DNA from: JACJYE01 sp964432875
GTDB lineage: Bacteria; Bacteroidota; Bacteroidia; Chitinophagales; Saprospiraceae
Assembly (NCBI GenBank): GCA_964432875.1
Contig: CAYSPJ010000005.1
Coordinates: 1-64,000 of the forward strand
Reading direction: 5' to 3'
DNA length: 64,000 nucleotides
Part shown: positions 33,472 to 40,219 of the stretch, in pieces
How positions within the stretch are numbered: the stretch's first letter is position 1
How the letters are laid out: every line of letters starts with the position of its first letter
Notes under the pieces: generated by a model
Told to the model about the DNA's origin: nothing
Databases searched by the model: none
Seen by the model: the letters and a program-made list of their open reading frames with translations, nothing else
Translations under genes and position numbers: made by a program

Positions 33472-34254
33472 ATGCTTCCGACTATGCCCATTGTAACGTT
33501 TACGACCGACTTTGGCTGGCACGACCACTACCTGGCCACCATCAAGGGGGCGCTGCTGTGCAAATGCCCCCAGCTGACGCTTGTCGATATCACCCATGGC
33601 ATCAAGAATTACGATATTGTGCAGGCGGCTTTCCTGTTCCGCAGCGCCTGGCCTAGTTTCCCGGCCGGGGCCATCCACCTCATCAGTGTCAATGATTACT
33701 ATGCTTTGGAGAAGCGCTATCTGGCTACGGAGTATCAGGGGCACTACTTTATAGCACCAGATAACGGCTTGTTTTCGCTGATTTTTGATGAGCTCCCGGC
33801 ACAGATCATCGAGCTGGAATACGACTCTGCGGACTCTTTCCCGCTAAAGGAGGTCTATTCAACTGCTATCGGCCGCCTGGGGCAAGGCTTGCCGCTCGCC
33901 GAGCTAGGCCCGCCAGCACGAGATGTGGTGCAGCGTATTGCTTTACAGCCAGTTATCGGCAGCTCACACATCCGCGGCTCTATCGTCTATATTGACAATT
34001 TCGAGAATGCGATTTCTAATGTTTCCCAAGATTTATTTGAAAAAGGCAGAGGGCAGCGCCAGTTTGCTTTATTCTTCAAACGCAACGACCCCATCCGCCG
34101 GCTTTCCCGGGACTACCACGAGGTGCCGGTAGGAGAGCCGCTTTGCCGTTTCAACTCTGCAGGATACCTGGAGCTGGCCGTCAATATGGGCAAAGCCGCC
34201 AGTTTGCTGGGGCTAAAGGTCGATGATAATATTCAAATAGACTTCCACTCATGA
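33472..34254 (+). CDS. SAM hydroxide adenosyltransferase (DUF62) family protein
   Basis: This family hydrolyses S-adenosylmethionine to adenosine and methionine and is related to fluorinase and chlorinase. The 260-residue protein starts with VTFTTDFGWHDHYLATIKG, where the Asp of TTDFG binds the substrate. VDITHGIKNYDIVQAAFLF, GAIHLISVNDYY, YFIAPDNGLFSLI (the hallmark APDNG) and the C-terminal half with GSIVYIDNFENAISN follow. All look intact for the hydrolase. The start may also be the ATG at 33484 (MPIVTF). Its stop overlaps the ABM-domain gene by 4 bp. Confidence 0.88.
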   Translation: MLPTMPIVTFTTDFGWHDHYLATIKGALLCKCPQLTLVDITHGIKNYDIVQAAFLFRSAWPSFPAGAIHLISVNDYYALEKRYLATEYQGHYFIAPDNGLFSLIFDELPAQIIELEYDSADSFPLKEVYSTAIGRLGQGLPLAELGPPARDVVQRIALQPVIGSSHIRGSIVYIDNFENAISNVSQDLFEKGRGQRQFALFFKRNDPIRRLSRDYHEVPVGEPLCRFNSAGYLELAVNMGKAASLLGLKVDDNIQIDFHS

Positions 34255-34535
34255 TCAAACGCATCGTCAAACTCACTTTTAGGGAAGACCAAGTCACCGA
34301 ATTTCTGGCACTTTTTGCAGAAACCAATGAGCGCATCCGCAGCTTCCCCGGCTGCCAGCACCTCGAGCTATTGCGCTGTGACCAGCCAGCCAATATTTTC
34401 TTCACCTATAGTATTTGGGATGGCCAGGAGCAGCTCGACCATTATCGCTATTCGGAATTCTTCCGGGATACCTGGCAACGCACCAAGGCGCTTTTTGCGG
34501 AAAAAGCGGAGGCCTGGAGCGTGATGGAAGTGTAA
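34251..34535 (+). CDS. ABM-domain protein (putative quinol monooxygenase-like)
   Basis: The 94-residue protein has the ferredoxin-like dimeric alpha/beta-barrel fold of the antibiotic biosynthesis monooxygenase family: KRIVKLTFREDQVTEFLALF, SFPGCQHLELLRCDQPANI, FTYSIWDGQEQLDHYRYSEF. Members include quinol monooxygenases, but the Bacteroidota copies without cofactor are of unknown role. Its ATG overlaps the TGA of the SAM-hydrolase family gene (ATGA), so the two are translationally coupled, which suggests a shared process. Confidence 0.85.
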   Translation: MIKRIVKLTFREDQVTEFLALFAETNERIRSFPGCQHLELLRCDQPANIFFTYSIWDGQEQLDHYRYSEFFRDTWQRTKALFAEKAEAWSVMEV

Positions 34536-34685
34536 GCCTACACCTTCGCTTAAGGAGGCGCGGTAATCTTCATAAGAACAGCCACCCGGGTAATACAATG
34601 CATTCGTTTTCCGAGAAGCCGTACAGGCTTGCGGCTTAGTGCCAAGATTTTATATACATCTTGTCTTGCTCTGGCGCCTTGCCGC

Positions 34686-35711
34686 CTAGCGCAGCAGCAG
34701 CCAATCTTTGAACTGTAGCGCCAATACCCCCACTACGATGAGTAGGTGGATGATTTCGGCAATGCGAGGCGGCAGCTTGATGAAATTGAAGGACAACATG
34801 ATGCCGATGGGCACTGCCGTAATCATCAATAGGGACAACTGGATATCCGCTTGCACCAGTAGCGCTAGAGCGGAGAGCAGTAAAGCCCAATAGATAAGAT
34901 TGATTTTGCGCTGAACTTCAATGACTTGTTTGAAGAGGTAGCTGCCATAGCTGAATAATATAATCAGGATGACAATAGCGAAAATAGCCAGGCTGAAGTA
35001 AATAGAATTCACATCCGCTTGGGGGGTGAAATCCAAAAAGCCAAAGCTTTGGAGGATGCCTTCCTGCCAGAGCGCTGGCAGGCTGTCCTGCCAAAAGGCA
35101 TAAACTGATAGCAACAAGTAGGGGGTCAACAGGCCGATGACCACCATCAGGCGCTCCCGAAGCTTGAAGGCGCGAAAAGAGTTTAGCCCTACGAAACCCA
35201 AGACGACAAAGACTAAATAAGAAGCGTAAAACAAAGCCGCGATGCCTACCCAGAAGCCGATGTTGAAGATGCGGTCGGCGCAATCGGCCTTTTTATAGAT
35301 GCTGAAGATTTCGCCCAGTGCGATGATTAGGAAGGTGTTGGCTAGCAGCGATGGGGAAAGGTAGAGGAATTCGGGCAAAGCACTGCTAATGAGGATGTAA
35401 AAAAGCCCTGGGAAAAGGCTGGTTTCCTCGGCAAGCCGGTGCTCGATGACCAAGTAGTTGATGTAAGTGGCCTGGAGCAGCAGCAAGGCCATCGCTATAA
35501 TATCGGCCGTGAGCCCATGAGGGCCGACCATCCCATATACCCAGCCGGATAGTGGCCCGTAAGCGAGCGGCTCAGCGCCATCGGGCACAAACCAGATAGA
35601 AATGCGCATCAGCACCACATAAAAAGCTAGTAATATGCTGGCCAGCAGTTGGTTGGTTCGGAATAAGGCTAACACCGGCTTGTTTCTGTTTTTGGTTTCG
35701 CGATCTGGCAA
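34686..35711 (-). CDS. DUF6427-like polytopic membrane protein
   Basis: A 341-residue integral membrane protein with roughly nine to ten hydrophobic segments (for example SILLAFYVVLMRISIWF, DIIAMALLLLQATYINYL, LLANTFLIIALGEIFSIY). The order of segments and the phrase FPGLFYILISSALPEFLYLS with SIYKKADCADRIFNIGFWVG correspond to the Bacteroidota-specific DUF6427 family, of unknown function. The C-terminal helices end in a short basic tail. On the minus strand TAAATTTG (35738-35745) and TATTTTTG (35747-35754) are possible -7 elements just upstream of the start. Confidence 0.75.
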   Translation of the reverse strand: MPDRETKNRNKPVLALFRTNQLLASILLAFYVVLMRISIWFVPDGAEPLAYGPLSGWVYGMVGPHGLTADIIAMALLLLQATYINYLVIEHRLAEETSLFPGLFYILISSALPEFLYLSPSLLANTFLIIALGEIFSIYKKADCADRIFNIGFWVGIAALFYASYLVFVVLGFVGLNSFRAFKLRERLMVVIGLLTPYLLLSVYAFWQDSLPALWQEGILQSFGFLDFTPQADVNSIYFSLAIFAIVILIILFSYGSYLFKQVIEVQRKINLIYWALLLSALALLVQADIQLSLLMITAVPIGIMLSFNFIKLPPRIAEIIHLLIVVGVLALQFKDWLLLR

Positions 35712-35929
35712 GGCTTATATTAGGCCTTCCCGCATCGCAAATTTACCAAAAATATTCACTCGCTACCTTCCTTGCGCTCCTTTAAATGCTTCCTGCTCGT
35801 CATATTGGGTGCCGTTGTGCGTATCTTTGCGATATGGAGGCTACCAGCTGGTGAGGATTGATCTGCTTTGCCGTGGTTGACTTCCTGCTTTGAAAAACCT
35901 GAAAGAGGCATTTTACAAAAACAGCAATT

Positions 35930-36478
35930 ATGTGGAAATTTAGCAAAAACTTGAGATTTGGGGCCCTTTGGGCATTTGCCATGCTGCTGGCCAGCCCGCT
36001 GCTGGCACAGGAGCAAATCCACCCCGAAAAGCGGCTGGAAGAGCTGGGTATCGAACTGCGCCCACCTCGCGCTTCAGTGAATAACTACGTACCCGCGGTG
36101 CGCACGGGCCAGCTGGTGTTCACCTCCGGCAATATCCCCTACAAAGCCGACGGCACGCTCATCCGCGGTAAGGTAGGAGGAGACTTGAGTTTAGAGGAGG
36201 GGCGGGAGGCAGCCCGCGAAACCGCCATCAACCTGCTGAGCGTGCTCAAAAATGAATTGGGCGATCTGGGCAAAGTCAAGCGCATCGTCAAAGTACTCGG
36301 CATGGTCAACTGCACGGCAGGCTTTGAGCAGCAACCTGCGGTGATGAATGCCTTCTCCGATTTGATGGTCGAAGTATTTGGCGAGCGCGGCCGCCATGCC
36401 CGCTCAGCCGTGGGCATGTTCGCACTGCCGTTCAATGTAGCGGTGGAGATTGAGATGGTGGTGGAAGTGGAGGAGTAA
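35930..36478 (+). CDS. RidA/YjgF-family protein with signal peptide
   Basis: A 182-residue protein whose first 27 residues form a signal peptide (FGALWAFAMLLASPLLAQ). The mature part is an Rid-family fold similar to the RidA/YjgH type: RLEELGIELRPPRASVNNYV, TGQLVFTSGNIPYKADGT, LLSVLKNELGDLGKVKRIVK and RHARSAVGMFALPFNVAVEI near the end, with a C-terminal Glu-rich strand. The Arg in RSAVGM fits the carboxylate-binding Arg of RidA. Export is unusual, since RidA acts on reactive enamines in the cytosol. A TATCTTTG -7 element lies at 35822-35829. Confidence 0.85.
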   Translation: MWKFSKNLRFGALWAFAMLLASPLLAQEQIHPEKRLEELGIELRPPRASVNNYVPAVRTGQLVFTSGNIPYKADGTLIRGKVGGDLSLEEGREAARETAINLLSVLKNELGDLGKVKRIVKVLGMVNCTAGFEQQPAVMNAFSDLMVEVFGERGRHARSAVGMFALPFNVAVEIEMVVEVEE

Positions 36479-36511
36479 ATAGCAGAGAAGATAAGGGGCA
36501 GAGCGGTGACA

Positions 36512-36569
36512 GTTCGTAGCTTGAAATAAACGAAACTATTTAGCTAGCTTCGAGTTTTGAGCTACGAGC
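36512..36569. repeat. Imperfect intergenic inverted repeat, related to 2609-2655
   Basis: TCGTAGCT (36514-36521) and AGCTACGA (36560-36567) form perfect 8-bp arms around a 38-nt loop, with imperfect extension on both sides (TTGAAA / TTTTGAG). The words TCGAGTTTTGAG and ACGAGCTACTCG resemble the repeats at 2609-2655 and 10763-10804. Confidence 0.45.
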
Positions 36570-36701
36570 CACGAGCTACTCGCCCGGCAGAAAAAAGCTT
36601 CGCTATTCCAGGGGGCGAGTTTTTGGCCATGCCTTCAGGATTAAGTTTAGAAAATCTTCTTTTCTACGGTTGAAACTTGGCGCCCCCCTTTTACCAAGGC
36701 T

Positions 36702-36724
36702 GAACTCGAAACTCGAAACTCGAG
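36702..36724. repeat. Triplet-like repeat CTCGAAA
   Basis: ACTCGAA-ACTCGAA-ACTCGAG occurs in tandem (7-bp unit, three copies) just before the Hyi-like gene. It repeats the core word of the dispersed inverted repeats (CTCGAAACTCG) found at 2645-2655. Confidence 0.4.
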
Positions 36725-36766
36725 ACAGCAGCTAAATAGTAAAAAAAACAATCAAAAAACGAGATT

Positions 36767-37687
36767 ATGGAGCGCAGGAAATTCCTTAAATCTGGTAGCC
36801 TCTTAGCAGGGGCAGCCCTGACCGGCAGCTCGGTGCTGGCCGCATCGGGGCAAGGCTTAGCCGTTGCTGAGCCATTCAGGATGAAATTCGCCCCTCATCT
36901 GGGCATGTTCCGCGCCCATGCTGGCGACGACCCGGTGCGGCAACTGGAATTTATGGCCGAGATGGGCTTCCGAGCTTTTGAAGACAATGGCATGAAAGAG
37001 CGCGAAGAAGGCATGCAGCGCAAAATGGGGGGTATTATGGAGCAACTGGGCATCCAGATGGGCGTTTTCGTGGCCCATAAGATCTATTGGCATGAGCCCA
37101 ATCTGGCCAGCGGAGATATCGGTAAGCGCGAAGAGTTTTTGCAGGATATCCGGGAGTCGGTCGAAGTAGCCAAGCGCGTCAACGCAACCTGGATGACGGT
37201 GGTGCCCGGCCACCTGGACCTACGGCAAGACTTGGGCTACCAAACAGCTAATGTGGTTGAAACCCTCCGGCAAGCTAGCGCGATCCTGGAGCCTCATGGG
37301 CTAGCCATGGTACTGGAGCCCCTCAACTTCCGCGATCACCCCGGCTTGTTCCTCACCAAAGCCGCGCAGGCCTACGCCATCTGCCAGGCGGTGGATAGCC
37401 CGGCTTGCAAGATACTCTTCGATATTTACCACCAGCAAATCCAGGAGGGCAACCTCATCCCCAATATCGAGAAAGCTTGGAGCGAAATCGCCTACTTCCA
37501 AATCGGTGACAACCCAGGCCGCAATGAGCCTACGACTGGCGAAATCAACTACAAAAACGTCTTGCAGTTTATCCATGGCAAAGGCTTCGAGGGCATCCTC
37601 GGCATGGAGCACGGCAACTCCCGCCCTGGTAAGGAAGGGGAATTGGGGCTAATCGCGGCTTATCGGGCGGTAGATGTGGCGGAGTAA
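36767..37687 (+). CDS. Hydroxypyruvate isomerase-like TIM-barrel protein, Tat-exported
   Basis: A 306-residue sugar-isomerase/epimerase of the xylose isomerase-like TIM-barrel family, closest to Hyi. The N-terminus MERRKFLKSGSLLAGAAL is a twin-arginine-type signal (RRKFLK). Hyi-like features: FAPHLGMFRAHAG, EMGFRAFEDNG, VLEPLNFRDHPGLFLTKA with the catalytic-metal Glu, LFDIYHQQIQEGNLI (with Asp and His of the metal site), and ILGMEHGNSRPGKEGE with the second Glu. It probably acts on a small ketoacid or sugar in the periplasm. It stands apart from the RidA gene; no operon is evident. Confidence 0.88.
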   Translation: MERRKFLKSGSLLAGAALTGSSVLAASGQGLAVAEPFRMKFAPHLGMFRAHAGDDPVRQLEFMAEMGFRAFEDNGMKEREEGMQRKMGGIMEQLGIQMGVFVAHKIYWHEPNLASGDIGKREEFLQDIRESVEVAKRVNATWMTVVPGHLDLRQDLGYQTANVVETLRQASAILEPHGLAMVLEPLNFRDHPGLFLTKAAQAYAICQAVDSPACKILFDIYHQQIQEGNLIPNIEKAWSEIAYFQIGDNPGRNEPTTGEINYKNVLQFIHGKGFEGILGMEHGNSRPGKEGELGLIAAYRAVDVAE

Positions 37688-37707
37688 GCCCTGCCCTCTC
37701 CCCCTTT

Positions 37708-40116
37708 TTACTGCCGCTGTAAACTCATCTTCCCGCTCACGTAGCCCTGGCTGCCGATGAGGCGGTACCAATACATCCCCTCCGGTAGGCCATTTCCATC
37801 AATCATAACCTCCTCAGCAGTGATGCCTTCGTAGGCGCGCCACATCCGGCCGTCAGCTCCGATTACTTCCAGGCGGAACGTATCGCCGCTAGGGTTGTTG
37901 AAAGCCAGGCGAGCCTGGCGGCTGAAGGGGTTGGGGAAAAGCTTGGGCTGTAGCGCCTCCGTCAGCGGGTCGGATAAGCTGTTGACGGGCACATACTCGA
38001 CGCAAGCGTCTCCAATCAGGCTCACTACCTGCTCCTGGTGGTAGTTGACGATGTCCACGATCTCGCTGATACAGATGAAGTTGTCGGTCAACTCGGTATA
38101 GTAGATGCGGCAGAGCGGCTGCACGGCATTGGTTTTGACTAAAGAGGAATCCTGATAAGAGATGCCGATGACGTGATTGATGCTGCCGGCCGGCATGATG
38201 GGGTATCCATCCGGATTATCAGCCAGGTTTTCCACCCGCATAATTTGCAGGCCGCTCAGTTTGAACTCGTAGGCATTGATACGGGTAGAGGGGTTGAAGA
38301 TGCCAATATCAATATATTGCGCATCAAAATCGGCATCGATGATGCTGAGGGTAGCCGTGTCGGAGGGGTTCAACACGCCAGCGGGGAAACGGCAGTGGTC
38401 GTGCGAGCCGGCATCCGGATGCCAGTGGATAGTGCCGTAATTGACGCAACTGGTCAATAAAGAGGCGTCGTAAACGCTGATGCGCCCGTCGGCATTGAGG
38501 TCGTTGCAGGAAGTAGGTTCGATATCGTTGGCGAGGATATGCGTCACATAATCCTGGGCATCCACGATTTCCTGAGCACCATTTTGGTCCATATCGCCGC
38601 GCAGTATGCTGCCGCCACACTGACCGGTACAGTCTTCCTGAGCAGTGCCATATGGAGTGCCGAAGCAGTCAGAATAAGGCTCGCAATCTGGGTCAACAGT
38701 CATTTGGAGGTTGCCCGAGGAGCGGTCCAGGATAATGCAGGCTTGCGCCCAGTTGTTGAGCGTATCTTTCTCGAGGCGGCCCAGCTTATCCGGAGCATTG
38801 CGCCAATTGACGCGGGCAACAAAAACGTAGCGCCCGTCGGGCACGTCGGTCACGTCGATCCACTGGCATTCCAGCCCCGAGGAATAGATATCATAGCAGC
38901 CGGCGGTGATGCCCATGTTGTTGCAGCCATATTGGGCGGAGCCGGTATCGCAGCCGAGGTCTAAGACGCAGAAGCCATTCTTGAATCCGATGGGGATTTC
39001 GTGGCCATCATCGCGGAATAGGATATACTCGGCATAGGAATCGTAGTGGTAGTGGTTGTGGCAGTTATCCCAGGTGAATTGGTTATTCGTCGCAGAGGGT
39101 GTGCCGATATAGTAGTCAAGCTCGCCCTCATTGTCGATCCAGGTAGTAAAGCGGATGATATTGCGCAGGCCATAGCCGCGCAGGCAGCCTTCGTTGATGA
39201 GGCAGGCATTGGTGGAGTTGATGGTAGTAAGCTGCAGCGAGTTGATCAGCACGTCCTGGCGGATAGACAAATCCGGCCCATCGGGGCAATCGGGGTGAGT
39301 CTGGGGCAGGCAAGAGCCATCGTCGATGGTCGCCAGCGGGTCATAATTACAGGAGTTGGGGTCAGTACAGCCGATTACGGGCCCTTCGTAGAAAATTTCC
39401 CAGATGATGGGGATGCTGTCCGGGCAGGCATCCATATTGTCGCCCATACGGATGTAGTAGGTACTGCCAGCGACGAAATGGGTGGTGAGCTCGGCCTGTG
39501 GGGCGCAGTCTTTTCCGTCGTCATTGTAAGAGATCGTCCCGGTATTGTTTTCAGAGATGAGGATGCCGGCGCAGGTTTCATAGACCCATATCTTGGTGTC
39601 GCAGTCATTCAGCCCGCAGGTGGTGATGGTGTAAATACCGGTAGAGTCGGGTACAAACAGGTACCAGGTATCGTCAAAGAGGGTTTCATAAAGCCCCAGG
39701 CTATCCAGGGGGATCGCATTTTCGCAGACCTCGCCGGGCTGGCAGTTAAAGTTAAAGTTATCGTAGCTGCCAAAAGCATTGCCCATGGCCAGGGTGTCGC
39801 CTTCCAAGATGAGCCGGTAGAAGCCGGGGTTGAAGATGCCGTCGCCATATGAGTCGTAGATGGAGAAATAGATACAAGTGTTTTCGGGCACACAGACCTG
39901 GGTCTGGTAGAGCGTATTATTGGCATAGGTGTTGTAGCCGACGCTGGCATAGATATTGCCCTGAGCATCGCCCACGGCCCAGGCCGTTTCGTTGGCATAC
40001 TGGTCCGTCCTGATTTCTACAATGAGGGATAGCTCGTCACCCGGGCAGGGGGGCTGAGCATGGAGCACGAAGAAGTTGAGGAAGCAGGCGGAGAAAAACA
40101 GTACAATAGCGCGCAT
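37708..40116 (-). CDS. T9SS-exported lysyl oxidase-family protein
   Basis: An 802-residue exported protein. Signal peptide (1-20), a beta-rich region (22-245) including a DCAPQAELTTHFVAGSTYYI module, a Cys-rich motif GCTDPNSCNYDPLATIDDGS (249-268) frequent in Bacteroidota, then a lysyl oxidase domain (about 280-470). In it TWDNCHNHYHYDSYAEY carries the copper-binding His353, His355 and His357; Lys379 (FKNGFC) and Tyr408 (AGCYDIY) match the pair forming the LTQ cofactor; CQWIDVTDVPDGRY follows as in animal LOX. A dockerin-like calcium repeat lies at 505-560 (GDMDQNGAQEIVDAQDYV; DLNADGRISVYDASLL). The last 75 residues are a type A T9SS sorting domain (LFPNPFSRQ). It is expected outside the cell or on its surface. 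Confidence 0.9.
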   Translation of the reverse strand: MRAIVLFFSACFLNFFVLHAQPPCPGDELSLIVEIRTDQYANETAWAVGDAQGNIYASVGYNTYANNTLYQTQVCVPENTCIYFSIYDSYGDGIFNPGFYRLILEGDTLAMGNAFGSYDNFNFNCQPGEVCENAIPLDSLGLYETLFDDTWYLFVPDSTGIYTITTCGLNDCDTKIWVYETCAGILISENNTGTISYNDDGKDCAPQAELTTHFVAGSTYYIRMGDNMDACPDSIPIIWEIFYEGPVIGCTDPNSCNYDPLATIDDGSCLPQTHPDCPDGPDLSIRQDVLINSLQLTTINSTNACLINEGCLRGYGLRNIIRFTTWIDNEGELDYYIGTPSATNNQFTWDNCHNHYHYDSYAEYILFRDDGHEIPIGFKNGFCVLDLGCDTGSAQYGCNNMGITAGCYDIYSSGLECQWIDVTDVPDGRYVFVARVNWRNAPDKLGRLEKDTLNNWAQACIILDRSSGNLQMTVDPDCEPYSDCFGTPYGTAQEDCTGQCGGSILRGDMDQNGAQEIVDAQDYVTHILANDIEPTSCNDLNADGRISVYDASLLTSCVNYGTIHWHPDAGSHDHCRFPAGVLNPSDTATLSIIDADFDAQYIDIGIFNPSTRINAYEFKLSGLQIMRVENLADNPDGYPIMPAGSINHVIGISYQDSSLVKTNAVQPLCRIYYTELTDNFICISEIVDIVNYHQEQVVSLIGDACVEYVPVNSLSDPLTEALQPKLFPNPFSRQARLAFNNPSGDTFRLEVIGADGRMWRAYEGITAEEVMIDGNGLPEGMYWYRLIGSQGYVSGKMSLQRQ

Positions 40117-40176
40117 AAGGTTTGCATTTTAGCCGCCAAAAATACGGTTTTCGGGGGGAATGTTTTTTAAATAACA

Positions 40177-40184
40177 TAAATTTG
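40177..40184 (+). promoter_or_regulatory. -7 promoter element
   Basis: TAAATTTG matches TAnnTTTG and lies 35 bases before the carboxypeptidase start, in an AT-rich spacer between divergent genes. A clean -33 TTG is not visible. Confidence 0.4.
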
Positions 40185-40219
40185 GTATTTTATCTGTCAA
40201 AACATAAAATTTCAGGCTT

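Noticed and set aside
34636..34890. Minus-strand 84-codon frame overlapping the DUF6427-like gene
   Set aside because: Shadow frame; the membrane-protein frame explains the sequence.
39046..39852. Plus-strand open frame of 268 codons opposite the lysyl oxidase gene
   Set aside because: The opposite strand encodes a well-defined LOX domain with all key residues; the plus frame has a repetitive low-complexity composition.
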